A DNA stretch of 64,000 nt, taken from NCBI GenBank assembly GCA_008360955.1, contig LUCM01008331.1, positions 251,963 to 315,962 of the forward strand. Direction: 5' to 3'. Both the position numbers and the translations under genes were made by a program. This document shows, piece by piece, positions 36,509 to 46,500 of this stretch. Numbering within the stretch: the stretch's first letter is position 1; every line of letters begins with the position of its first letter. The notes beneath the pieces were generated by a model, which was given only the letters and a program-made list of their open reading frames with translations, was not told the origin of the DNA and did no database searches. This DNA comes from Fasciolopsis buskii (Eukaryota; Platyhelminthes; Trematoda; Plagiorchiida; Fasciolidae).

Positions 36509-36979
36509 GTAAGAGTGAATTTTGCTCACCAGTTCACTCACTGTCATGAGGTGTTGTGAAATTGGTAAGATTCGATTAAAGTTGCATTATACTTTTCCTT
36601 CAAGCCGATGTGAAAGACCTTCCTCGAAGTGCGGAAATTCGTAAGAAAATTGATTCTAGGAGGAACACCCAATGATTCAAACCGAAGGATGTTTTGATAA
36701 AAAAAAACATGAGGCTTATTGATTTTACTGTGTGTTTGGGAAATGTTCACTGGTGTACAACTCTTCACCAGGCGATGCGTATGATTTGAATGCTTAAATC
36801 CGAATGAAATCATTCAAAATGATTGAATCTATTGTTTTAGTGAACAAAGCCACCGATAATCAAATTCGACCGTACTCCTTTAGCTAGTCTACAGGCTTAT
36901 CAGTACGCAAGTCTATCCTAGCGTATTTGCCGTTTAGTCGTTTCCTTTTCTGCCATACTCTTGCTCACTTTTGCTCCAG

Positions 36980-37051
36980 GGTTTTTTAAAGCGACAATAT
37001 GTAGCCTTCTTGTGGCGCGTTATTAAACAGTTACTCCCAGATTATTCGTAA
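36980..37051 (+). CDS. possible terminal exon of the same gene
   Basis: The acceptor tract TCTTGCTCACTTTTGCTCCAG ends at 36979. In the phase set by the 36508 donor the frame reads GFLKRQYVAFLWRVIKQLLP then DYS and TAA (37049-37051). The peptide looks like an amphipathic helix. The nearest AATAAA I see is far downstream (about 37556), so the transcript end is unclear. Confidence 0.37.
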   Translation, partial: GFLKRQYVAFLWRVIKQLLPDYS

Positions 37052-37642
37052 TTATTCCAAATGGACTCGGAAATGCCACCCGGCTGCTTTACTGGGAGCC
37101 TTGTTTGTGTAGATCACAAACTAGATTCGTCTAACTTGGGCACAATTGCGAGTATTGCAAGTGCACAGTTTAGCTCTTTATTGTTCAAACCATTTGCCAG
37201 GAGATGGGCTTTTACGAGACCTTGTGAAACACTGACAAGTCAAAATCGTAATCCGAGTAATTTTGACGCAAATTCGAAAAACTGCAGTAAAATTCCGAAA
37301 TGATTTGAAAAATGACGGATTCGAAAAGACATAAGACTTTTCAAAATAAGAGGATATTTTATCAGTATCCCATTTAACCAGCACAAACCAAATGTTAGAA
37401 TGAATGGGCTTTTTGACCCATTTTGTTAAGTAACTATTATTTCGGCCTCCGAGAATAATTCGCTCCCCAAATCTGAGCTGAATCCTCGTATTTCTGACCA
37501 TCCAAGTGAACGTGAAATTCACGATATCCGATGTGTTACTCTCCCCGGATTGTAAATAAATGAAGTTCGTGGACTACTGCGAATAGCGCTTGTCCCCGAT
37601 TGATATTTGTGGCAAACAGTTTGGCCAAATATATTTCTTTTT

Positions 37643-37742
37643 TTATGAAATAATTCACCATATGATATCATCGCTCAACTCACCATAAAGAGACCATGGA
37701 AGCACTGTACAGCTGTTTCATCCTTGTTAGGAATCATCAAGT
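37643..37742 (-). repeat. SINE family B tail, inverted arm (locus 2)
   Basis: On the plus strand it reads AAATAATTCACCATATGAT, CATCGCTCAACTCACCAT, GAAGCACTGTACAGCTG and TTCATCCTTGTTAGGAATC. This is the reverse complement of the 38020-38120 segment. It lacks the tRNA-like head. With the plus-oriented copy at 37.92-38.14 kb it forms an inverted repeat with a spacer of about 175 bp. Confidence 0.75.
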
Positions 37743-37917
37743 AATGATCAAGTAATCAAGCTCTGTAGGTCATATCCAAAGCCTTCGTCGTACTTAGGCT
37801 ACCTGCAGAGAAGTCATCTATCAGTAGGAGTCGATCGCTTGAGCTAACGGACAGTAACCGTGCAAATCAGTGACGGATAGATGCAACATCATGTGGTGAA
37901 GTTAAACAAACCGTTCA

Positions 37918-38140
37918 GAGCCTGCCCGGTAGCGTAATGGCTAAGGCGTTCGACTCAGAATCGTTCGTCCCGGGTTAGCGTCCCAGTTCGGACGTGATGG
38001 ATATGCACTACTGATGAATCCTAACAAGAATGAAAGAGCTGTACAGTGCTTCAGTTGCGCCTTACTGGTGAGTTGAGCGATGGTTTCACATGGTGAATTA
38101 TTTCATGAAAGCATTCGATCTCCTACTACTAAAAATATTT
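37918..38140 (+). repeat. SINE family B, full-length-like copy
   Basis: The head is tRNA-like: GCCTGCCCGGTAGCGTAATG, then GCTAAGGCG (A-box), an anticodon-arm-like GACTCAGAATC, and the B-box CGGGTTAGCGTCCC. The body follows: GGACGTGATGGATATGCAC, TAACAAGAATGAAAGAGCTG and TACAGTGCTTC, TGAGTTGAGCGATGG, GAATTATTTCATG. The anticodon arm pairs only partly, so it is a SINE head and not a working tRNA. Body blocks are shared with 29.0 kb and 37.65 kb. Confidence 0.75.
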
Positions 38141-38416
38141 TTTTTATCGATCGGGTACAAATGGCAACCTCATTCCAGGCACGGATTGATCAAAGCGTCA
38201 GATCTGCTCATTCCACTTCCTCGGGGATTGTCTGTCTTTCTTCTTGCATCATCCTGGTCAATGAATAATTTATCTTGGTTTCTCTGTTTGTCAACAGAAG
38301 GACCAGAAGACAGCCTTAGTTAGCACTAGTCCTCTGCTTCACGATCTGACGAGTGCTACAGATGTGCTAATATTTGTTTCATTTCGTTCAACCTCCACTG
38401 GCATTGATATTCACAG

Positions 38417-38571
38417 GAATTCCATTATGGTTTATTTTCCAAGCACCATTCAAACCCGGGGAGATATCTCAGCAGGTTGGCACGGTAACCAATCGTGACC
38501 AGTCAGAATATTCGCTTAGGCAAGTTTTGGATTTCAACACTGACGTGTGCAGTTACTTCATTTTTGGCTAA
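38417..38571 (+). CDS. possible terminal exon of unknown protein
   Basis: The acceptor CCTCCACTGGCATTGATATT then CACAG ends at 38416. The frame reads IPLWFIFQAPFKPGEISQQV, then GTVTNRDQSEYSLRQVLDFN and TDVCSYFIFG to TAA (38569-38571). An AATAAA lies at 38620-38625, about 50 nt downstream. Read without splicing, the same frame starts at ATG 38374. The product is not recognised, and no phase partner upstream is established. Confidence 0.25.
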
Positions 38572-38629
38572 ACTATTGACATATTTTCACGGAATAGCAA
38601 GTACCATTAAATAGAATAGAATAAAACGC

Positions 38630-39690
38630 TTTAAGGTGCACATGTCAAACAATACATTCATGTTTAACTAATCACGTCACAAATCTCCGGTTTCTCGTGG
38701 CTATTTAAACATTGGGATGTCAGTTCTTCTAACTGTCCGAGTTTGGTCAACATGGCAAGTTTTCAGTCATAGAGAAGCATAGTTTCATCTTTGTTTGCTT
38801 GAATCTTAGTTCGTTAGGAAGAAAGTTTGACTATTAATTTTGGGCCAGTGCTTCATCATTTTATTTGTAGTCCAACAATAGAATAGAATTTCATTCGCTC
38901 GATCAGAGGCTTTTCCAGGGATATTGTTCAAACGGAAGTTACATTTTGCTGGGAGAACCATCTCCTTTCACCGATTTGAACAACCTATTCCTGTGACACT
39001 GATCTGAGTGAAAATGAAGTTGTCAATGAACGTCACTCAAAAGATGCACAGGAAGGCTTGTTTTCTTCTTATTTATTGGTGAATTTAGTCAGGCAGGCAT
39101 GGTCGTCCAAATCCAGCCAGAGATTTGGGTGGTTTCATTCCGCTCACCAGGGGGTTAACTCTTTCATTTGGTAGCATTCAAGTTGTTGCAGCATAAAACG
39201 AAAACAAGAATAACCTCATGAATTTTAAAAGTCACACAATTTTTTAAAAACCTGGGTAAAACAAAACAAGTTCAGGCGATCAACATTTTCCCCAAAGTGG
39301 GTTTTCCGAATTTCAGCTTAAACCGGATCCCGATTAGCTGGTACACTGCAAGGGAATTTGCGATACGCAAAATCATGCAAAATGCGCACCTGATCCTGGA
39401 AAAGAACAAACATTTGTGTGCGTAAGAAGTATAGTGATATGATAGTTGATCATGGCGGACTGTTCATTTCATTATGAAAATTTCTGTAGTACTAATCTCA
39501 TTGATTTGAATACTAGTTCTTGATAAGACAATGTGCCTAAGTTTCCAAACGAAATTCGGTTGACTGCCAAAGTAGCAATCGGACCAGTTAGAAATGCCAG
39601 TACACAAGTGCGTATGCTGGACATCATAGTCCGTTTGAGCAACTGTTGCGCTAGTTTGTGAATAAGGTCTTGTGTGCTGTGCTATGAACG
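38630..39690. other. unassigned DNA
   Basis: I see nothing recognisable here. Confidence 0.3.
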
Positions 39691-39691
39691 A

Positions 39692-39876
39692 GTAATCTTT
39701 TATCTTTTATCTTTTACTTCATTTATTAATCAAACAACAGTGCACATCAATTTTCAGGAAGGAGGCCGCGGCCAGCAGAGGGCTGCCAAGTGGGGAAGTT
39801 GACCGGCGCTGGGAGAATTCGAATTCGCGAACTTCAGGCCCAAACGTCGGGACCTTATCCATTCGTCCATCGGCAA
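39692..39876 (-). repeat. SINE family A, copy 3
   Basis: Read on the minus strand, the head has CGAATGGATAAGGTCCCGAC and a B-box-like CGCGAATTCGAATTCTCC. The body reads CCGGTCAACTTCCCCACTTG and GCAGCCCTCTGCTGGCCGCG, then CTCCTTCCTGAAAATTGATG. The tail is AATGAAGTAAAAG followed by three AAAGAT-type units (39692-39717). It is near full length. Confidence 0.83.
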
Positions 39877-39879
39877 TCA

Positions 39880-40528
39880 GGAGTTCGCCAAATACTTTGA
39901 ATTTTAACCATTTCTGCCTTTAAAGGTTACTAGGATTCTAACCTTGAGCCATGAGGCGACACCAGTCGCGTATGCACTGCATAAAATGGAAAACAGAGTT
40001 TACCGGGGTTTGGTGAATTACCGGCTGACAAGTGTCTACAATATGAGCTAAGACGATCGCCTGAGCATTTAAACAGGATTTATTAGAAAGTGCTTTCTGT
40101 AAAGAGTTAGTAGTATGACAAGAGTGACAAACCACGCAAAACTAACAAAAACCTTGAATAAGCTCTCTTCCCAGAGGTATTCCTGGGTTCAAAATAAGCA
40201 GGTCTGTCACAGTTCGTCAAAACCAGTAACGTAGACTGCAGGCTACGATAGATCGCGTAGGAGACCAGTTGTTCTCCTTTCTTCATAGATTAATACGGCA
40301 AAATTCGTTGTGCCACTACCGTGATCGACGCAAAACTGTATCTCGCTGATCTCACATTTTGCGATGTTACCGTTTTTGCCAATCGATCAACACGTGTACA
40401 GAGACCAGTTAGCAGAAGGCTATGATACTTCGTTTAATGTGCCCGTCAAACTGCAGAATAATTTGCTGATGTTTCAGATACAAGCCCTACTAAACAATGA
40501 GCTCGTCCGACCCAGGTAAACAAACGAA
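39880..40528. other. unassigned DNA
   Basis: I see nothing recognisable apart from a short frame at 40498 (MSSSDPGKQTNCNG) that may belong with the basic frame downstream. Confidence 0.25.
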
Positions 40529-40879
40529 TTGCAATGGGTGATGGTGGTAAATGTTCCAGTAAGAAGAAATACAACAAACCCCAAAATAAGGAAACAACTG
40601 GTCTCTGATTATGACCTCACTGATTCGGACCAAAAGTTAATTCGATCAGGAGAAACCACATATGACGAACATCAGCTTAGTGGGATCAACAGAACAAGAA
40701 ATAAGGGAAAAGTCGTCACGTGCGTGACGAAGCGTGGTTTAAAAGAGCTGTGGAAGGACATTGAAAAATGCCGCGGAAGGGTGAAGCATGCCGACAAACT
40801 GCTCTGTGACTCATCTCGGTCGCAAAAGGATGGTAAAAGTGGCTCCTGCCAAGATATGCAAAACAAATGTGTCCACTGA
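40529..40879 (+). CDS. uncharacterised basic open frame (LINE ORF1?)
   Basis: This is a 116-codon open frame, strongly hydrophilic and basic: DYDLTDSDQKLIRSGETTYD, VVTCVTKRGLKELWKDIEKC, then RGRVKHADKLLCDSSRSQKD. A neighbouring frame just upstream reads GGKCSSKKKYNKPQNKETTG, also basic with cysteines. The composition resembles a nucleic-acid-binding exon or a decayed retrotransposon ORF1, but no zinc-knuckle or other motif is complete. I do not recognise it. Coding status is uncertain. Confidence 0.2.
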   Translation: MQWVMVVNVPVRRNTTNPKIRKQLVSDYDLTDSDQKLIRSGETTYDEHQLSGINRTRNKGKVVTCVTKRGLKELWKDIEKCRGRVKHADKLLCDSSRSQKDGKSGSCQDMQNKCVH

Positions 40880-40884
40880 TGTAT

Positions 40885-42110
40885 AATTTAAATGGCAATC
40901 TACAAGTGGCTAGCTATGTTAAATTTGATTAGGTGACTTGGAATCTGCCTGAAGTTGTCCCCCGGTTTCGAGTGCTGAAATTAATCCAATTTTTCTTGTA
41001 CAATTCATTGTTCTACGTATGGATCTTTATCAGCAGACCACATCTATTGCCAAATGCGTCAAATCTGCTCATAGACTGCCTTGCCAAATACCGAAAGCGA
41101 TTATTTTATGGCTTCGTGAATTTCACAAATGCGCAAGATTCACCTTGCAATCAGGATATGAAGAATGCAACGTTGAAGCACCTGATAATCTGTTGTCTTT
41201 CCGAGTGTTTCTGAACATTAAACCGCCGGATTGGTCATGTTCACGGAAGCCTTGTGAGAAGTAACGAAAAGGAATGAAACCAACGTTGTTTTCATTGGTT
41301 TGTAAATTTTCGAAACGATGAAGTGCGTAGATGTGATTACATGGTTAACAATGTGAGGAGCTTTTCACTCTGGTAGACTGTATGGGAAGCAAAAGCAAGA
41401 TTGCTTTTGAATTTGACTGAAATACGTCTTCGGTTTTCCCAAACAGCCAAAATGTTCAAGAAGAATTTTGCTAAATTTGCCGAATTTCCCCCTTCTCGGA
41501 TAACCCGAAAAAGACACAATTCAGTGAAGTTGAAGTGTGGAAGTGACTCGCGCAGGTTAAGACGTCTGACTGCCAGTCGTCAAAGGATCAGAGTGAATTT
41601 CATGAGTCGAAATCCTAGGAAACCTGCCGACCTATTCTGTGTAACCCCAAAATCCTCGGAGCCCTGTTCCAGAAAGACGATACAACCTGGTCACTAACTG
41701 TGGACCTGTCATTTACATCAACTTCAGTAATTAATACGTTAGCGAAAATTATCTGGCTTACAGTCCGGTACACATGGGCTTGGTTGACTAGTTCATCAAG
41801 CGAAGAAGTGTTTGCGTTCGAAATTTAAACCTAGCTCATAAAATGTGGATATTGAACTAGAAAGTAGACTGTTCCCTTCATTTCGGCCTGTTTTGGACGA
41901 AACGGTAACTTCTGTTTATTCCAGTGTCTAAAATGCTTTGTTGTCAACGGTGTGATCATGTATTCATGAAAGGTAAAGTATCTTGTTCACCGTCAGCTCC
42001 AGCAGACACAGTCTAGATCCACACCTAAACTTGCTCGATGTTTCAGTGCCGGATAAACTCTCAACCAACGACCTTCATTAAGCTCATTCTCTTCAAAACA
42101 GCGGACTATT
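40885..42110. other. unassigned DNA, weak tRNA-like tract
   Basis: A stretch at 41548-41620 (GCGCAGGTTAAGACGTCTGA, then GACTGCCAGTC and GAGTCGAAATCC) resembles a broken tRNA-derived SINE head, with an insertion before the B-box. The open frame at 41401-41697 overlaps it and has no recognisable domain. Confidence 0.25.
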
Positions 42111-42111
42111 C

Positions 42112-42297
42112 TTTCCGAGGCGGTGCCCAAACGGATAAAATCGTGGTGCCTGGACGTGAAGGTCGCGGCTTTGAATCCTCCCACCGCCTATCGAATTCCC
42201 CACTTGACAGCCCTCTGTTGGTCGCGGCCTCCTTCCTGAAAATTGATATACATTATCTTCTCATTAATAAAGAAAGTAAAAGATAAGAGATAAAGGA
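42112..42297 (+). repeat. SINE family A, copy 4
   Basis: The head reads GGCGGTGCCCAAACGGATAA and the B-box region GTCGCGGCTTTGAATCCTCC. The body reads CACTTGACAGCCCTCTGTTG and CGCGGCCTCCTTCCTGAAAA, and the tail TTAATAAAGAAAGTAAAAG plus ATAAGAGATAAAGG. It is full length by comparison with copy 3, on the opposite strand. Confidence 0.83.
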
Positions 42298-42299
42298 TT

Positions 42300-42860
42300 C
42301 GACAATGGTATAAACGCGTTAGTGAAGAACATGACTCTCACTAGCGGCCTTATGTGTCTTTGCTGTATTCTTAAGCTATTCTTTTAGGGCTGTTGTCTGG
42401 TATTAATTTAAACGTTTCTTCACGTTAAACCTGGAGGAACCTTTATGATTTCGCAAGCCTCAATCAGATCAACATGTACGAGTCCACGATAAATAGAAAA
42501 TTGACTTGAGGTGCAAGTGAAAAACAGAAAACATCCTTGAAAGCCCTTAGTGGAAAATTAGTCTTTTTTGTTCCGGTCAAAGATAAGATCCCACCGATTG
42601 CTTCTAGCTCAGTAGAAGTCTATGTTTTTTCTTCACTTCAGCATAGACTCGGTGTTTTTGAGGTTTGGCATGATCCTGCTCCTTGAGTGATGGTTGAATA
42701 ATTACGGCGCATTTCGTCATAGTTATTGGGCTTTATTGAGCACCCACCAGTAACACTGGCTTGTCTGATGGGCGGGATATGCCCAATAATGTTATATTTT
42801 GCGGGCTATTATTGCATACATTATTTTTGACTACCTATATGGTGATTGGTGTTTGATGGT
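42300..42860. other. unassigned DNA
   Basis: I see nothing recognisable here. Confidence 0.3.
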
Positions 42861-42867
42861 ATAATCC

Positions 42868-43560
42868 TTAACGGAGGCAAACTATTCTAGAAACCGGACA
42901 GGACATTGAAGTCGTTGCCCTTCTTGTATCCTCCATACAAAGCCTTCTATCGCATCTGTCAAGTGCCAGAGCGTTGGATATTCTATAAGCCGAATCCATA
43001 TATTTAACTGCCAAGTGGTCGCTTTTGTTTAGATGTTCCACAGTTTTATAAAGAGTCACTTCCATCCTTTGTGTCTAGTATGGCGTCCTACAAGCTCTGT
43101 CAGGTGGTTTAAGTTAAGCTACTTTGGAATTGTTTCAACTGGAGTTCCCCTCGAGAAACTTCTATTCTCTCAGCTGATGTTCAGACAGCTGAAATCCACC
43201 ATTACCACAGGCTGCGTGGTTCGCGCTCAGTCTGTTAGGATCACTTCCAGCAATTCAGCATCTTCTTCAGCAGGTGGATTCAGTGTTCTGCAACTACATA
43301 TGGTGCAGACTGGTGTGTTCAGATATACGTCAATCCTTGTTGTTACCTGTTTCCTCAGTGCATTAGAGATGGGATTCCCAGTTTCCGGTGTCCTGATGTA
43401 CATATGTGACTACTCCATCGCCTTGCTTATCGTGTATTCTGTTTTGCTGATATGCTGTATAATCCTGCAGGCGTATTTTCTCGAACTTTCTGTATCAGTT
43501 TTGTGTGATAACAATCACAGTCGCTCGGGTATTTTGGCAGTTAATTATCCTCTTTTCCTC
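42868..43560 (-). mobile_element. LINE endonuclease remnant (APE-type)
   Basis: Read on the minus strand in several frames: a TKLIQK piece near 43500, YTAYQQNRIHDKQGDGVVTY (about 43390-43460, the strand with the conserved GGGV turn, here GDGV), TPVCTICSCRTLNPPAEEDA and ELLEVILTD (about 43225-43320, normally YRPP then EDAELL), VVMVDFSCLN (the GDFN motif, here VDFS), FSRGTPVETI and HLTELVGRHTRHKG, then NKSDHLAVKY (the SDH motif) near 43000. The order matches the apurinic-type endonuclease of CR1/Jockey-like LINEs. Multiple stops and shifts; no RT follows. Confidence 0.7.
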
Positions 43561-43564
43561 CGGT

Positions 43565-46500
43565 TGCTGCACAAATCGGTACAACACTTGCGAACACTTC
43601 ATGCTCATTTACAGCGCTTTCTCTTGTTCTTCCAGCGGGACCACGGGGTATTGTGTTATTTAGCTGCCTGTTACGACCGTCTCCCCTAGGTTCCAAAATG
43701 CGCCTCGGGTTGAGTGCATAATCCCACCCCAAATCAGACTAAATACTAAATCATTCCGGTTGCACCTCTTCCGTGCTCCTACTCGGCGGAGGGCGTTATG
43801 CATCATCTGCTCAGATTTTATTTTGAAGCACTTCGGAATGGTTAACCACCGCTGGTTTGCATTTATCTGTCTTGGAAATTTCTGAAATTCACCAAAAATG
43901 AACATTTATTTTTATCCCTTTCTTGCTTTTGATAAGTATGCCTTCAAGTTTACTACGGGTTTATTTATTCAGTCCACGAAATTGATCTAGCTAGTGGAAA
44001 GGATTTTTTCCGTGGTGCAGTACACTGGTTCCCAGTAGTTTGATCTATACTGAACAAAAGAACAAAACGTGACAATACATCAGACAATACTGCCAAGACG
44101 TTTAACGAAAATGCGACTTCACAAAAAAGGCAAGAACAAAAGTGGTCGTATCCGAAAAGACACCATTTTAAGTAATCTAACTTACGTGGTTTTCCTTGTA
44201 TTTCAAATGACTAATTCGAAAACGGAAATTGTCAAAATTCAAACCACGCGCTAATTTACTCGGCTCGATTGGCTGTGTGATCTAGATGTGAGTTGCATCA
44301 ATAATAATAATAATAAATTGTTGGTTCATAGTCTGTATCAAAATATACCAACAAGAATCTCATTGCTCGATTTTTCCTCTACTCTACATCACGAAAAAGA
44401 TATAAACCAGCAATTTGGTTTAGTTTTCCCAATGGTCGTACTTCCTGACGCCACAATCCACCATGAAAAAGTCTCTGGCTAACAGAGATCTTAATTTTTA
44501 AACCCGTTTACGGAATAAACGACGCTCTAGAGACTGAAATCCAGGTCAACTGTTCTGTTCCCTGTGTAACGTTTCACTTAGCTTCTGACTGTTTGCTAAT
44601 GAATCATAATGTTTCGCCCCAATATGTCCAATAAAGTTGTATTTCTGCTTTGATGTGAAGTTGATCGATATTTGTTGCAAGAACATTTTTGTTTGGATGA
44701 AAAAAGGAGTGGCATCTTGCTTGTCAAGCTTTTTTCTTTCATATCCCATTTTCGATATTTTCTTGACCCAACGAACTGTACGAAGATAGACATGAAAGCA
44801 AAGCAATTTTTCGGTTAAATTACTGTTGTTCCAACTTGTTTGACCCAGTCTTGTGTTGTATATGCATGATCCATAAATTTTCAGAATTGGTCACAACTAC
44901 TGACGCTATCAAACGAAGCAATTGAGTGTACGATGAGGCTCGGACAACTTGGCAAATCTTAGCAAGTCCACACGTTAACTCCAGTGGAAATCGGTCCCGG
45001 AAACCGAGACCACATATGCTCTGCTAGAATCTACCAAAATTTAATTTCAAAATGCTTGATACCAGTTGATTCTCGGAGATTTCGGCACTCGGATTGCGAA
45101 GTGATTCTCAACGGTGGGTGCAAAACTTTCCGTGTGTTAGCTGGTTGGCTTTCGAATTCGATTTATTCTTTCTCACTTTGGCCGACCTTGGTAGGGTATA
45201 AAAGGCATCAGAAGTTGATGAATCTATGTTGATTTGTCCAAACTTTCGAATTACTGGCAACAAATTTCCTCATGATTTGGCTTACTACTGTAAAGCCTCG
45301 CCTTCCGTTGAGTCGTTCGGTTTGGCACAAGTGATCCCAAATATTTAATTATTTAATTCACTCTCATATCGGCACCAAATACATTCGAGAGCCTATCATC
45401 CTTAACACACGTGCAACCGTTGTTAATTTCATTCTTGAGACATTCACTGACAAACTAACAAGGGTTGAATGTTTTCCCGGGATTAATCGCACAATACTGC
45501 GTCAACTTGCACAACGTGATCATTCGGGTTCATTTATGCTGTCTAATCAAAATCGAAGGACAGTTTGTGCAAACCTCATCTAATTTTCTACTCGATGCAA
45601 TAACGCAACCCACCTAACCGATATTTTTCTACTTTCGGAGGAAAATTACTAGAAACGGTCATAAACCTCATTCGCATTCAAGTGGATCTGGATCTCTCTT
45701 ATCCAAAGCAACAAGCATTTCCAGCAATTTTTCCCAACAACATGATCTGAAATGTGATTTACGTTATCCTTGCAGCGCCAAATTGCAGTAACGGAGAAGG
45801 GGCCGGGATGATGCAGACAGCAATTAATTGCTACAAATAGCTTTTGCATGAAGTATCTAGATTGCACCCGGTAACAAATCACTTTTTGCTAATCCCGAGA
45901 CGAAGACATTACGGATGCCAGTTGCGGTTTTCATAAAGGAACATTCAATAAGTGTTTCCCGAAATAGCCATATTGACTAATATTGGTGAAAATTTGACTC
46001 AGATAAAATAGCAATCTACTTTTGGTCGTCCGCTTCAATTTTTTGGTATTTTATGTCACTAGCCCTGTTGGAAATTAGGGACAAAAAGGTATATTGATGT
46101 GAAACTAAATTGACCAATTGAGCAACGGAAAATTTCAGATTGAAAAAGTTGTAAAATCGATGTTTTAGAAACAAGTGAAGCACAAAATTAGCTGGTAAAT
46201 ATGTATCAGTCGGTTTTTTGACCTGGATTGTGGGAAATTTGTTTCCGTGCCTAACTTGTTTCGGGGTACTACACATGTTTTTGTCCAAAAAGTCCCACGG
46301 AACAAAATGACGACCAGACATATTTTCACTTTATCAAACTCATGCCAACATGTAACATCACGCATGACTTATAATGAGAATGCGAAGTGCTAGATTGCAA
46401 ATCCAGTGGTTCCAGCCTATCTTTTGTCTCGTGAATGTGTGTATTTGTGTACGTGTAAGTTTGATCAGATGTCAATTTTCAAGCTAAAGACGACACAGTT

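Noticed and set aside
37918..37990. A functional tRNA gene
   Set aside because: A- and B-box are visible but the anticodon and T arms pair poorly, and the body continues as a repeat found elsewhere in the window.
43033..43689. A 218-codon plus-strand gene
   Set aside because: It is antisense to recognisable LINE endonuclease motifs on the minus strand, so I treat it as a shadow.
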